In this document: in pieces, positions 1 to 12,742 of the stretch | Layout of the letters: each line of letters begins with the position of its first letter | Numbering within the stretch: the stretch's first letter is position 1 | Assembly (NCBI GenBank): GCA_004335835.1 | Contig: RWJK01001074.1 | Span: 1 to 64,000 of the forward strand | Direction: 5' to 3' | From: Scenedesmus sp. ARA3 | Taxonomy: Eukaryota > Chlorophyta > Chlorophyceae > Sphaeropleales > Scenedesmaceae | DNA: 64,000 nucleotides | Made by a program: the position numbers and the translations under genes | Notes under the pieces: generated by a model | What the model was told of the DNA's origin: nothing | The model's input: the letters and a program-made list of their open reading frames with translations, nothing else | Databases searched by the model: none

Positions 1-79
1 TGGATGTTTGTTTGAGTTGTTGAAACTTAGGTACATGCAAGGGGCATGCAGGGAAGCCGAATATCAGAGCTGTACCCAT

Positions 80-287
80 GCAGTGATGATGCGGTGAACA
101 TGCGGTGAAACCACCAACCCGGGGCTTTTCTGCGGTGTTGCTGAGCTTGCTTTAGCCCATTCTTTGTTTTGGATTTTTGTTGGAGTTGGTGAAACTCAGG
201 TACATGCAAGAGAAGCCGGATAACAGAGCTGCAGCCATGCGGTGAAGATGCGGTGAAGATGCGGTGAACATGCGGTGAACATGCGGT
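80..287. repeat. 11-bp microsatellite-like repeats (ATGCGGTGAAG)
   Basis: The 11-base unit ATGCGGTGAAG/C is repeated twice near 90-110 and about five times in a row at 237-287. The text around the two clusters (GTTGGTGAAACTCAGGTACA and similar) is itself duplicated, so a unit of roughly 150 bp has also been copied. No coding function is seen. Confidence 0.75.
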
Positions 288-840
288 GACAAATGGCGAA
301 AACTTACCACTCCGTTGGCGCAAGGCCATGTCCTTATTCGCTAAGTTTCTTGTCTAAATTTTAGCCACCTGCTGCTGTCTCAAGCCCACAAGCTCATAAT
401 TAGGCAGCATACTCCCTGTTAGGTCCCTTGCAAATCATTTAACCACAGCTGAGTCCAGGATTGGCTGCCCGTAGGCTGACAAATGGCGAAAACTTACCAC
501 CCCGTTGGCGCAAAGCCATGTCCATATTTGCTAAGTTTCCTGTCTGAAACCCGGCCACATGCGGTTGTCGCAAGCCCCACAGCTCATGGTTAGGCAGCAT
601 ACCACCTGTTAGGTCCCTTACAACTCAATGTTCCACAGCTGGGTCAAGGATTAATCCTTGACCAATATTGGTTGCCTTTACCCTGAAAAAGAATGAAACT
701 TGACAAGGCGTTGGGGCAAGTCCATGCAAATATTCGTCAAGCATTGGCGACAACGTTTTCTGCTTGGTACCCATTTACATGTGGTCAGCTCAAGCCCCAA
801 AGCCAATACTTAGGCAGAATGCTATCTGTTCGCTCCCACT
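288..840. repeat. three diverged tandem copies of a ~190-bp unit
   Basis: The segment starting GACAAATGGCGAAAACTTAC at 288 recurs at 478, an offset of 190 bp, with about 80-85 percent identity judged by eye. A third, much more decayed copy lies at about 690-840 and shares blocks such as TTAGGCAG and CTGTTNGSTCCC. The copies hold no convincing reading frame. This looks like an old intergenic satellite or a fossil of a larger duplication. Confidence 0.7.
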
Positions 841-2727
841 GAGCCGCTGCCATGCATTGCTGAACTACCACACTACCAAAGCAAATATACTGTAGATCAC
901 ACACAACTCAACGGCCCCGTCCAAGGGCTGCAGCCATTGCAGCCGGAGCGCACTTCCAACTGCTGCTGACACTAGCGAATATGTGGCTGTACAGCCGACA
1001 GCATCACACACGCCCAGTGCACAGTTGAGGCGTACGTTGCACATGACCCAGCAGCATGCGAATGCGTGCACAACCAATGAATTGCAGGTGGCATGGACCA
1101 CGCGCAGGGCAGTCTAATACCGGGTGCACCCCTGACGGTGATGATATGCAGATAGCACACCCCTCACACAACGTTTTGTAGTCGTTGAATAGGCAAATAT
1201 GCATAGCGCCGCTGATGCTCGTGTTTGTGGCGGCAGGCAGCAAGCCACTGCTCAACATGTGGCCATGCGTGAGCAAGCGTGGTGCGATAGTAACACATCA
1301 CACATGCCATGTGCGCAGTTCAGGCATCTGTGGCACATGACCGTCTTGCTGGGCCAGCAGTATGCGAATGCTTGCACAGCCAATCAATTGCAGGTGGCAT
1401 CGACAATACAAGTGCCAGTCTGATGCCGGGTGCATCCCTGACTGTGTTGATATGTAAATAGCATAACCTTCACATCGTACAGCATGTCGTAGGCGTTGGA
1501 AAGACAGATATGCATAGCGCTGCTGATGCTGGTGCTGTGGCTGCAGGCAGCAAGCCACTGCCACTGCTCACCAACACTCAACAGGTGACACCAAACCAAC
1601 GCCCATGCGCTTTTCGTGAAGAGCTACGTGAATAACAATAAACATGAAGGAAGGTAGGTATGAGGAATCACACGCAAACCATTTCCACACACAGGCAATG
1701 CTCCGTCTGCTCTGCCGCTCAAGCACAGCACAGAACTTGCTTGCATGCAGTGTCTCAGAATCAGAGTCTAGGATGTCTTGCATGCAGCCATTCTTGAGGC
1801 TTTCAAGCAACACAAAACACTACGCATGCGTGCTTCTCTGAAGCAATTCTGGGATCGCAATGGCGCAGCTAACATATACTGTGCACATGCCGGGTGTACC
1901 CTGCTGTAGGTGCAGTACCGCAAATAGTGCCAACAGATCCATGCCATGCATACGCGCAAGCACACAATGCATGAGCAATGCAGCCAGTCCACAGAGCTGT
2001 TCTGGATCCTGGAACATGGCGAAAAGGCAGACCGCTGCCACCTGTCAAATCAACATTGTCTCAAACCTCACGTTGGCATAAATAATACTTCCAGGAGTGC
2101 ATGCACTGCCTGTATACACAGGCAGGTGCTGCTTCCTTGGCAATACTAAGCCGCTGCAACACACGGGCTGAGGCACGGCATGAATTGCGCATACTATAGT
2201 ACACAAGATGCACCAAGCCAAGGCATTGCTGTAATATGTGCCGCCAGCTGTGCCCGTGCCGCGGCAGCATGACAGGCGGGTGGTCAGCTGCCGACCCTGA
2301 GAATCCACGCAAGAGGCATGACAAGCACAGCCGGCAGGCAGTGCACGTGGCTGCTTGGATGCATGCAACCACCATATGCCAGTGTGTTAAAAACCCCTAC
2401 TGCATACACAGCAGGTGTGCTGCGCACATCCATCACTTTGTAGTGCTTGAGACAACATCCCCAATGATGCTGTTGCGTCACATGCCTTGCAGGCTTTCTA
2501 GTTGTACTACTTCATGACACGCCAGGTTGGTGGTGCCACATACCGAAAGAAGCATCCATGCTACAAAGTCATGCGTTGCCACGTTCACTTGACTGCAATA
2601 CACACACCCGCATTGGGTGCGGCAATAAAAATCGCAGGTGCCTGGAGGAGTTCGTTGCACTGCACATGATCAGCCGCTGCTGTTGTAGCAGTTTCTGCTG
2701 CTGCCAGCTCCTGCTGCTGCTATGCCA
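841..2727. other. intergenic, includes a two-copy ~311-bp tandem duplication (about 1000-1570)
   Basis: The block ending in ATGCATAGCGCCGCTGATGC at 1199 is repeated at 1510 with the preceding 200 bases in the same order: a CACATGACC motif, CAATTGCAGGTGGCAT, GGGTGCA.CCCTGAC, then GGCAGGCAGCAAGCCACTG. This is a tandem duplication with a step of about 311 bp. From 1570 to 2727 only short unconvincing reading frames are present, and no gene is recognised. Confidence 0.6.
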
Positions 2728-2912
2728 GGAGTTCAGCTGCTGCTGTTGGCCTGACAGTTGAACGCCCTTGCCGCTGCTGGCCTGATGGAACAACGCCCTG
2801 GCTGTTGCTGGCCTGAAAGTTCAGCGCCCTTGCTGCTGCTGGCCTGACAGTTCAGCGCCCTTGCTGCTGCTGGCCTGATAGTGAAGCGCCCTTGCTGCTG
2901 CTGGCCTGACAC
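2728..2912. repeat. 31-bp minisatellite, about five copies
   Basis: The unit TCAGCGCCCTTGCTGCTGCT followed by GGCCTGACAGT repeats with a 31-base step (for example 2821 and 2852). Older, more diverged copies lie on the left. Because 31 is not a multiple of 3, the minus-strand open frames through it cycle through all frames and are artefacts. It sits just beyond the 3' end of the minus-strand gene at 3026-4549. Confidence 0.8.
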
Positions 2913-3025
2913 TGGCAACAGTGGGTTGTAGGCTTTCACATTTGCCATTGCCAGGGTGGAGCCCGGCAGGAGAAAGGAATACTGCGTAGATAAAAAATCG
3001 TAGTATTGCATAGGACCTGACGCCT

Positions 3026-4549
3026 TTACAGCTGCTGGGCCACAGCAGCAGCAAGCTCTTCCTGCAGCAGCTGCTCCAGATCCAGCTGCTGCTGCTGCTG
3101 CTGCTGTACTGCAAGTGCCTTTGATGCAACGGCATCCCCCTCACCGCCGTACAGTGCCGCTGCCCCTGCTGCTGCCCGGCCTGCAGACGCGCCCAGGCAC
3201 AAGCTGCCCAGCTGCACCTCACAGGCAGCCTCCAGCAGAGCTGCCTCAACAGCAGCAGCTGCAGACAAGCACGCCAGCTGAGCTGCTCTGCTGTCCTGCT
3301 CAACCACGGCTGCTGCAACGCAACGTGAAGAGCGCGGCTCGGCGGCTACCGCTGCTGCTGCTGTCTCCCTGTTGCCAGCAGGCCAGGCAGCAGCAGCAGC
3401 TGCTGCAGCCGTGATGTCTCCTGCTGCATCTGCCTGGCTGCAGGCCGCCACTACAGCTGCCTGTAGCCCTGGCAGTGCTTGGTGCAGCGCCACAGCCACA
3501 CTGAACGGCTCACCCGTATGCCGTGCTGCTGCTGCCATGGCCTTGACCTGCTGCAGCAGCTGCTGCCGCAGCACCTGGGCCACTGCTGGTGCTGCCTGGG
3601 ATGCCGCTAGCTGCAGCAGCATGTTGACTGCCACAGTGAGCGAGGGCAGCGATGGGCAAGCAGATGCTGCCGCAGCCACTTCTTGCTGCTGCTGCTGCTG
3701 CTGCTGCTGGGGAGGGTGGCCGCTAAAGTCAACCTGTGAGCTGCTGCAGCTGCTGTCCTGCCACAGGACTCCTGCAAGCATGACATGCTGGCAGCCAGGG
3801 TCCTGCTTGTCACTGCATGTCGCTGGTGCAAGCTGCTGCTGCTGCTGCTGTGGTTGCCAGGCTGCTGCAGTGCGGGTGCTGAGGTCGTACATGGATTGAG
3901 CCTTGCGCGGCCGGCTGCGGCTGCTGCTGCTGCTGCCAGCTGCTGAGCCAGGCCTGAGGCGGGTGGGGGTGAGCGTGCGCACTGCTGCTGCATGCTGGTA
4001 CATGCGCTGGTATGCATGCTTGGCCTGTTTGTGCTGCTTGGCCAGCTCCTCATGCACTGCTGACTCAACGTGACTGCATGGGCGCTTCTGAGATGGGGGC
4101 TGCTGCTGCTGCTGCTGCTGCTGCTGGCTGTCGTTGCTGTCACTGCTGCTGGTGCTTGCTCTGCGTAGGTCTGTACAGCCTGTTTCTTTGGCTGCTGTTT
4201 CATTTGCCGAGCAGCTTGCGTCCGCGCAGGCACATGTGCCTGCCTGGCCAGGCTGCAGCAGGTGGGCAGGCAGTGGGAGATGCTGCTCTGGTGCCGCGCG
4301 CCTGGCAGCGAGCTGCCGACGCAGCTTCTGGAATACGTGTTTTGAGCCGAAGCAGCTCGTGTGCTGCGTCTGCAACGGGCTGCTAGCTTTGAAGCCATTG
4401 AGCCCAGCAACCGGGTCGCCTGCAGCCAAGCAGCCAAGCTTTAGAATGGTCCTTAAACTATTTGCCTTCAGCAGCGGATACGTTGCCGACATACCTGGAA
4501 GCTGCTGCGCTAGGATGGCTTGCTCCGCAAATGTGCCCTCGTACACCAT
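3026..4549 (-). CDS. Ala/Gln-rich protein of unknown function, paralogue of 18990-19916
   Basis: A single uninterrupted 507-residue frame from an ATG at 4549; a second possible start is Met20. I recognise no named domain. The N-terminal 60 residues are not low complexity. Residues 60-295 are Ser/Gln/Ala rich, with a Gln tract near 145 and a short charged helix-like stretch (EELAKQHKQAKHAYQRMYQ). Residues 297-375 form a compact Leu/Ala helical block, with SLTV.V..LLQLA, then AVA..LRQQLL.QVKA and EPFSVAVALHQALPGL. The gene at 18990-19916 contains the same block, so it is conserved and probably folded. After a long poly-Ala stretch the protein ends in an acidic helix (DLEQLLQEELAAAV) also shared with the paralogue. 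CAG/CTG tracts encode the Gln runs. Localisation cannot be inferred. The open frame and paralogy make it a real gene; function is unknown. Confidence 0.7.
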   Translation of the reverse strand: MVYEGTFAEQAILAQQLPGMSATYPLLKANSLRTILKLGCLAAGDPVAGLNGFKASSPLQTQHTSCFGSKHVFQKLRRQLAARRAAPEQHLPLPAHLLQPGQAGTCACADASCSANETAAKETGCTDLRRASTSSSDSNDSQQQQQQQQQPPSQKRPCSHVESAVHEELAKQHKQAKHAYQRMYQHAAAVRTLTPTRLRPGSAAGSSSSSRSRPRKAQSMYDLSTRTAAAWQPQQQQQQLAPATCSDKQDPGCQHVMLAGVLWQDSSCSSSQVDFSGHPPQQQQQQQQQEVAAAASACPSLPSLTVAVNMLLQLAASQAAPAVAQVLRQQLLQQVKAMAAAARHTGEPFSVAVALHQALPGLQAAVVAACSQADAAGDITAAAAAAAAWPAGNRETAAAAVAAEPRSSRCVAAAVVEQDSRAAQLACLSAAAAVEAALLEAACEVQLGSLCLGASAGRAAAGAAALYGGEGDAVASKALAVQQQQQQQLDLEQLLQEELAAAVAQQL

Positions 4550-6379
4550 GAGCCAGCCTCAGCCACGGAAACGCCAACAAGCTTTCAACTATACGCTGTA
4601 TAACCAGTGAGCACGCTAGTGGAGACCAGAAACATTCATAGGCTGCTGCTGCTGCTGAGAAGCCCTGGGTGTCACCGGCATGAAACTGAGATTCCCAGTA
4701 AAAGCAACATATGCTATTTTTTAGTAGTTGTAGTGAACTTTGCTGGGCTGCATACTGGACCTTGTGGGCAACGTCACGAGAAACAACAAGGCGCGATGAC
4801 ATTCCTCACCATGCACTTCGCAGGTATTTCACACATGGATCCCAGCAGCAGCATCTTCCGGTTGTTGCGATGAACAAAGCGCCTTCAACTCTTCGTGTTC
4901 AAGATTTTTGTTTATTTTACTGCAGCCCGTTTATCGTCCAATAGATGCTATCTCGCAATTTCCCTTGCGCCCTTGACTAAACAAGGCACCCCAATTCATG
5001 TGTGATAGACCGGATAAAAACTTCTGAATGTTTAACGTTGAGTCGAAGTCCAAGTGCCTCACCGCTGATGGTCACCAGGCACTTGGTGCACCCCATGGCC
5101 AGGACAAAGCAGCCTGCTGCTGGCTTGTGATGTGGCTGCATCGCAACCAATGAACCATCGTTTCCTGCTAAAGCTTGATGTTGTCTTCTGTAAGCCATTG
5201 CGACCAGGGGTGCTTCTTTCGCGACGAGTCAACCTGCTCCGCAGTGCTGTAAGCTGGGGGCTGCGTGAACTTCAACGCCCTTCAAGGACCTTGAAGGCCC
5301 TCCTGGTCATCAAGGGTCACTGATCAGTGCTGCATGTGGCAGCGGCGTCCAGCACCCCTGGCCTCCACATGTACAAGGCAAACACGGCAAACAACTGTCC
5401 AATTTGCCCACAAGCGTTGCATGGCCACTGCATTTGCTGCAGAGTGGCACAGCCACCCAGCAGTTGCAAAAAATGACAGCACCCTAGACTCACAGCATTA
5501 AATGTTTTGGCATCAGCTTCCCACCAGCAGCATACTGTGCCTAACACGTTGGTGTGACTTACAATGCCCAGGCCGTCTGCCAGTGCACAGCCATGTGGCT
5601 GTCACTGCCAACATAGCAAGTACTACTTGGCTTGGTAAGCTGCCGGCAGCCGTTGTGCACGCACAGCGCGTCAATGACGCAGTTGCTCGAATATCTGTTG
5701 CTGTGTGCTGGCTGGTCCCCTGGGGAAGTTCTGTCTGACAGTGTCAGCAAATGTGTGCTTTCTGATGGCGGCAGCGCTGCTAGGCAGGCAGCGCTGCCAG
5801 GCAGGCAGAAGGCTGAGCCTGGCAGCCGTTGCCAATCATGAATGTCATTGATCAATGACTGGGGCGTGGCACGCGCTCGAGTGTCATGCACTTGGTGATG
5901 CCCAGCACCTGCATTTGCATGTCATGTGCGTTGCTGTACAGCCATGCTACGCCCGGCGCCCTGCGGAAGCCCGACCGCCTGCGGCAGGGCCCAGCCTGCA
6001 GCTGGGCCAATGTGCTGCCGCGTGGCACATGTTTCTGGCTCTGTGTCGTGATGCTCAAGCTGGCGAACATAGGTGACATGAAAAAAACAACTTGTGGCAA
6101 GGTTTCATTTTGAACCGTCAAATGACGCTGCTGGCTCCGCACCAACTTCCTCAAACTGCCAATCAACGTGACCTGTCATCCAGCCAGGTCTCAGCCCAGT
6201 CACACTCCGCTGCTGCAGCGAATATTCAGGCCCGCGCATAGGCATCATGCCTTGAGAAAGCAATCCAGCATAAGGATCAGCGCTGGAACGTTCTGGTGAT
6301 GTGAAGCTGGCACACGTTTCGTTGCACGCACCGAGACTGTATCGAAGCATGTGCTGACAGCCCACATGAGCAGCCCCTA
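4550..6379. other. intergenic region between divergent genes
   Basis: This 1.8-kb stretch separates the minus-strand unknown gene from the plus-strand sugar porter, so it should hold both promoters. Only short frames with no family resemblance are present. A perfect inverted repeat with 9-base arms (CCTTCAAGG, 1-base spacer) lies at 5279-5297. A small GC-rich direct repeat (GGCAGGCAGCGCTGC type) lies near 5775-5812. No other element is recognised. Confidence 0.5.
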
Positions 6380-7302
6380 ATGGCCACGCTAAAGATAGAT
6401 GAACGGGAACGCTACCCTCGCTGCTTGTGGATATCTGTAGCGGGGTCCCTTGCCGGTGCCTTCAATTTTGGCTGGAACGTTGCGCTGCTCAACACCGCAC
6501 TGCCGTATATCGCCAAAGACTTGCACTATCACAAAGATGCCGTGCTCAGCTCTGCAGTTGTGCTCGGAGCTGGTGAGCAGACCAGCACGTGCCAGGGCAC
6601 GACAGCAGCAGCAGTGGCAGTAGCAGTGAGGAGACACCATGGCCCCTAGCACGCTGCATCGCAGAATCGCTCGCATACGTTGCTTTTGCTTGGTGTATCT
6701 ACTGTTATCTGCTGTTGCTGGGGTGCCCAGTAGCATCTCACCAAGTTGCGCATTACAAGACACCTCACGACATCAGTACAGCAACGGACTCTGACAGGGC
6801 ACTTGCCCAGTAACAGACGAGCATCAGGAGTCACTGAGAAGAAGCGCATAACATCCTGCATGTGTAGCCACAATCTGGACTTGTGACGACAGCAGCGTCA
6901 TACCATTCTGGCACGGTCTGACGCCCTACAATGCACTGCTGCACCTCATTCGCTGCCTTGCAAGCTCCTGCGCCCGCCCACAATGCCTGAAACTGCCCTC
7001 ATGTCCCTCTGCCCATCCTTCCTGATCTTGCTGCTGCTGCTTCCACCGCCTGTGCTGTTGTGCATCCCCTGCTGCAGCCAGCGGCGCGCTGCTTGCAGGC
7101 AAGGCAGCGGACCACTGGGGCCCCAGGCATGCGCAGGTGCTCAACTGCCTGCCCTTCATGCTAGGGGCGCTGCTGGCTGCCAGCTCGCAGCACCACAATG
7201 TGTTTCTGATGGGTCGATTCGTATCCGGCATAGGTAGGCGGCACCCCAACAGCAGCAGCAACAAGGAAAGCAGCAGCAGCAGTTGTAGCAACAGGGCACA
7301 GG

Positions 7303-7347
<45 letters not shown>

Positions 7348-10300
7348 GCTTGCTGTGGGATTCCAACAAGTGTTGCTTACCAGGCATGAGTGGGAAGCAG
7401 GGGCGGCAGCAGCAAAAGCAGCAGCAGGTGCCAGCTGCATGGAGGTGGTCTGTACGGTGGGCTGCCAGCCTGTCACAAAGCACATCAGCAGCTGCCTGAT
7501 GGCAGCACTGCAGTACCCGCCAGTCAGCCTCATGTGTAGTTGCACAAGCAGTGCCATGTGCAGCGCCAATGGCACACAGTGCAGCATGGCTTGGCGCGGC
7601 CATCCCAGCAGCGGCATAGCGAGCTCCACTGCAATGGTTCTGCCAGCTTGATTGGCACACAACCACCATGGCACTGCAGCAGCAGCGGCAGCAGCAGCAG
7701 CAGCAGCGCTGTGCAGAAGCGTCCTCCACCTGCCCAGGTTTTTATCTGAGTACACGCACAATTAGGTTTGCTTACTTGCTGCTGTCGTGCGTGCAGGTGC
7801 TGGCGCTGCCTCGCTGTTTGTGCCGCGCTACATTGCTGAGGTGGCGCCGCCTGCGCTGCGAGGCTGGCTGGGCAGCCTCAACCAGGTGACCAGCGGCAGC
7901 AGCAGCAGCAGTGGCAGCAGCAGTGGCAGCAGCAGCAGCAGTGGCAGGTGCAGGTGCAGGGGAAACAGCAGCAGCTGCAGGGGCAGGGGAAGTGGCAGCA
8001 GCAGCTAGCAGAAGGGCGCAATCGCAGCAGGGGCAGAGGCAACTGTGGCACGCACAGCAGCTGGTGCAGTGCTCTCTGCTGGCCAGCCAATGCAATGCAT
8101 TATTGAGTACTGCCATCCCTCAGGCAGTCCACCGTTATGTGGAGCAGCCAGCACAGCAGCAGCATGCACACGTGTTTGTTTTGATTTGATTGCTGTCCTC
8201 TGCGCACCTGGCACTCTCCTGGCACCTACTCTCCCGCCAATCGGCCATCGATTCAGGCATCCTGCTGGCCTAATGTGGGGCACTGCTTCATGAGGCGGGC
8301 TTTTCAGGCTTTACAGCAACTCCACATCTGTCTGACACCCTGCTTTATGCCTGCAGGTGGCCAACAACGCGGGCATTCTACTGGCGTATTGTGCAGGGCT
8401 GCCCTATGAAGCATGCTTCACAGGGTTTGCAGCATATGCTCACACCTGCCTGACACCATGCATTGTGCCTGCAGGTGGCCATCAATGCGGGCATCCTGCT
8501 GGCCTACTGCGCTGGGCTGCCCTATGAAGCAGGCTTCACAGGGTTTGACGTGCTTGGCGGCAACGTTTGGCTTGCTTGGTGGCGGCCCATGTGCGCGGCT
8601 GCACTGCTGCCTGCAGTGCTGCAGGTGCGTGTTGTGTGAAACGAAAGAGGGCAGGGCAGCAGGATCAAGTGCTGCTGCGTGCACACACTGCGTTAGGCTG
8701 GGGCGGTTGGCTTGAATCTGGCCTCCTGGGCAGAAGGGGATGTGCTGTGAGGAGCTTTGAAACAGGCACTGTCCCTGTGCCTACTACCTATGCTGTTGCT
8801 CTTGTCTCATTCAACCCGTTGCTGCGCTGCTGCTGCTGCTGCTGCTGCCTGCCCGCCAGGTGCTGGTGCTGGGAGGATGCCCGGATTCTCTCATAGGTGA
8901 TCCCATGTCCCGCTGCCCCATTGTTTGCACTCATAATCTGTTAATGTACGCTGCTGCTGCCCTGGCTGCCAGGTGCTGGTGCTGGCCAGCTGCCCAGAGT
9001 CCCCCGTGTGGCTGGAGGGCAGGGGCCGACGCGATGCAGCAGACGACGCCTGCATCCGGCTATGGGGTGCACATGCTCTGCTGCCAGACCCTGACTATGA
9101 AGCAGATGCAGCACGTGCAGCAGACCTCGTGAGCGCAGCCAGCAGAGGCATCAGCCTGCCGCTCGGCAGCGCAGCAGCGGCAGGGGGTCTAGGGAGGCTG
9201 GGGAGTGGCGGCGTGACTGCGCCACTGCTACAGCAGCAGCAAGGCAGCAGCCCGACGCGGCAGCAGTGGCAGCAGCAGCAGCAGCAGCAGCAGCATGGCT
9301 CGGCAGGCAGCAGCGGCTACCAGCGGAGGCCGGAGCTGAGCCGGGTGTTTGATGGCGGCGGCAGCAACCGCGGCGCGGGCGGTTCGCTGCAGCATGTCTC
9401 AGCAGGGCTCAGCAGCAGCGGCTTTGGAGGGGGAGGGCAGGGCAGCAGCAGCGAGCAGGGTGCAGGTTTTGGTGGTGGGCAGTCTGGGGGCTGGGCCGGG
9501 CTGCTGGCGCGGCGCTACAGGCTGATGATGGCGCTGGCGCTGGGGCTGCCGCTGCTGCAGCAGGCCAGCGGCATCAACACGGTGGTCTACTACAGCAGCA
9601 AGGTGAGGCGTGGCGACGCAATGGGGTGTTGAAGATCCGCGTGCTGTTGTTATACAGCGTGACCAAGCTGCATGTTGGTGTAGTGCTGCAGCAGGGTGAG
9701 GCGGGGCTGTGCATGCAGGGCACCAGATGCAGCACTCAACAGCAGCAGATGGCAGCAGCCAGCATGGTGTCAGTGAACTTGCCAGGATACTGGGTTTCAA
9801 ACTTGTGGCTGCAGTGGCGGCAGCACCAAGTGGCAGCAGCTGCATATGTGCAACATACTGCAGGAAGGAATGAACAACTGCAGAGCTTGGTGTAGTGCAG
9901 ACATTATGCAGTTTGTTGCTATGTTATAGCAGTGCCAATGCCTTGAGGCTGCTGTGCTTTAAAACATTCACGTCACCAAGCAGCAGCAGCTGCGGCATGA
10001 AAGCTTGGCGCTGTCATGCTGCAGCAAGATATGCCAGCCAAATTCATTCAATCCATTCGATGGCCTGCAACTGCTGCCGCTGTCCATGCCGTGCAGGTGT
10101 TTGCATCTGCCGGGCTGTCGTCTCCCATTGTTGCCTCCATCATCACTGGAGGCGTCAACCTGGGTGTGACACTGGCAGCAGCAGCACTGCTGGACAGGTG
10201 GGGGACAGCAGCAGCAGCAGCAGCAGCAGCTACTAAACAATGTTGGCAGGCACTGCACACAGCCCTTGGCTCACGTCTTGCAGTGGCTGGTTGCATGCAG

Positions 10301-12682
10301 GGGAGGCAGCTGCAGTTGTGGCAGCTTATGGAAGTGCATTTGTGGCTGCTCAGGAGGCATGATGAGCAGAATGAAGCCACCCCAGTAGCATGACATGTTG
10401 AGGCACTGCGGCCTCAGCACCTGCCGCTGCTGCGCCCGTTGCTGCTGCTGCTGCCAGGTGTGGGCGCAAGCCGCTGCTGATGGCCAGCTACATTGGCATG
10501 GCTGCAGCGCTGGGCGCAGTGGCGGGGCTCAGCCTGCTGCCAGGTGCGTGGAGTGCTGCTGCTGCTGCTGCTGCTGCTGTTGCTGCTGCTGCGGCTGCTG
10601 CGGCTGCTGCAGCAGTGACGGTTGTGTTAGTGGCGTAAAATTTGCAGGCAGTTTTGACAGTCCGCGCAGGTGTTGCTGCATGTCAGGCATCCTTCTGCAT
10701 GCCATTGTACAGCTTCGCAGCTGTGTGAACATACAGAGAGCGGGCCCAGATGAGGACACCGCTGCGACTTCTGGCGCAATGCGCTGCTGCCGCTGCTGCT
10801 GCACCCCGCCTGTTTCACTGCTGCAGTGTCTGCAGGCGCTGCTGGTGTGCTGATGGTGCTGCTGGTGCTGCTGTACGTGGGCTTCTTTGCCATCGGCTCC
10901 GGGCCTGTGACCTGGGTGGTGCTGAGTGAGGTGCTGCCTCCTGCCATCAAAGGGCCCGCAGCCTCACTGGCCACAGCAGCAGCCTGGACAGGTGAGGCTC
11001 TGCTAGAAATTGAAGGGGCTGCTACCCAACCTTCCTGCCGCTTCAATCCGCTGAATTTGTATGCCAGCAGTGTCCTGGTGTGCAGTTGGGAGTGTGCAAG
11101 GTGCTACGTGGTGAGCAGGTGGCGCTCCAAGCGCCATGTCGTGGGTTGACAGGGTGCCCAGCGTGGTGTGGTGCTGAGTGAGGTGCTGCCCCCAGCCATC
11201 AAGGGGCCCGCAGCCTCACTGGCCACAGCAGCAACCTGGACAGGTGACGCTTCTACTGAACCACACCACACTGGTTTTGCGAATTCCATCTGCAGGCAAC
11301 CTGGCTGTCGAGGGTAGCTTCTACGACCTGCTGACCTCGCTGTATGTGCGCAGCTTCTAGCCTTGCCAGAGCTGTGTTGACCTGGCCAACCACGCCCACT
11401 GCTGTTCCTCATGATATCCTGCCGCAGGCAACTTGGTAGTCACGCTAAGCTTTGACGGGCTGCTGGCGGCTCTGCTATGCAGCTTCTAGTGGACACAGCT
11501 ATTGACAGTGTCCTGATCTTCTGCTGCAGGCAACCTAGTCGTCACGCTGAGCTTTGATGGCCTGCTGGCCCGGCTGGGCCTGGGTGGCGCCTACCTGCTG
11601 TACGGCCTGGCCAATCTGGGAGGGGCACTGTACGTGGCCAGCCTGCTGGTGGAGACGCGGCGCAGGTGAGCTGTGCTTCAGCCGGCTGCTGTTGTCTACT
11701 GTGGTTGACNNNNNNNNNNNNNNNNNNNNNNNNNNNNNNNNNNNNNNNNNNNNNNNNNNNNNNNNNNNNNNNNNNNNNNNNNNNNNNNNNNNNNNNNNNN
11801 NNNNNNNNNNNNNNNNNNNNNNNNNNNNNNNNNNNNNNNNNNNNNNNNNNNNNNNNNNNNNNNNNNNNNNNNNNNNNNNNNNNNNNNNNNNGACGCGGCG
11901 CAGGTGAGGGGGCATGCTGCTAAGTTGTAGGGTAGGTGAGGCGTCAGCAGATTCATAAACCTCTTGGTGATCTGCTGTTTGGTGAGCCTTCGTGCTGGTG
12001 GTCTGTTGTGGCCAGCCTGCTGGTGGTGAGGTGGCGTGCTAGTAGTGTGTTTTCACCTGATAGGTTGCGGGAAATAGTTGTTGGTGGAGCAGCTGCTGGT
12101 GGAGACGCTGCGCAGGTGAGCCTGCCTGCTGCTGGTCTGCTGTGGGCTGTCGGCTGCTGCGCAGCATTCTGGGTGGCCAGCATGAAAGCTGCCAGCAGTG
12201 CTCTCGGCCTGGTGGTGATCTGCTGTGCGGTGAAGCTGCCTGCTGGTGGTGAGGCGTGGGCTGCAGATGCTAGCAGCCAGCCTGGGCGTGGAGGCGTGGC
12301 GCAAGTGAGACCAGCTGTGTGGCCCAGCAGAGAACGCATGATATGTTGCGCGTGATTATGTGCGTGTGTATTGCAGCTGGCGTCTGGTTGCATACACTTG
12401 TGTTGCAGACACATGCTGCAGACATTTGTGTTCAGACTGTCACGATGCTGTGATGGTTTACACAGTCTTAATGGTGACTGCATCTGCCAACAACCTGCAA
12501 ATTGCCTGCTGAAATCACCTGCTGCTGCAGGAGCCTGGGTGAGATTGAGGAGCTGCTGCTGCTGCCAGACATCGATCCGCGCCTGGCTGCGCTGCTGCCG
12601 GCGCTGCAGCAGCATGCCAGCGGCGCCAGCGATGACAGCAGCGCGCGGCCCGCTGGGGGTGCCAGCCCCACGCGTGGCAGCC

Positions 12683-12742
<60 letters not shown>

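Noticed and set aside
288..1570. CRISPR-like array
   Set aside because: The repeats are directly adjacent diverged units of 190-311 bp without spacers, and the genome is eukaryotic.
3115..4610. Plus-strand frames of 99-175 aa over the first unknown gene
   Set aside because: Antisense shadows; the minus-strand frame is longer and has a paralogue.
11535..11956. Frames crossing the N run
   Set aside because: They are open only because undetermined bases cannot encode a stop.
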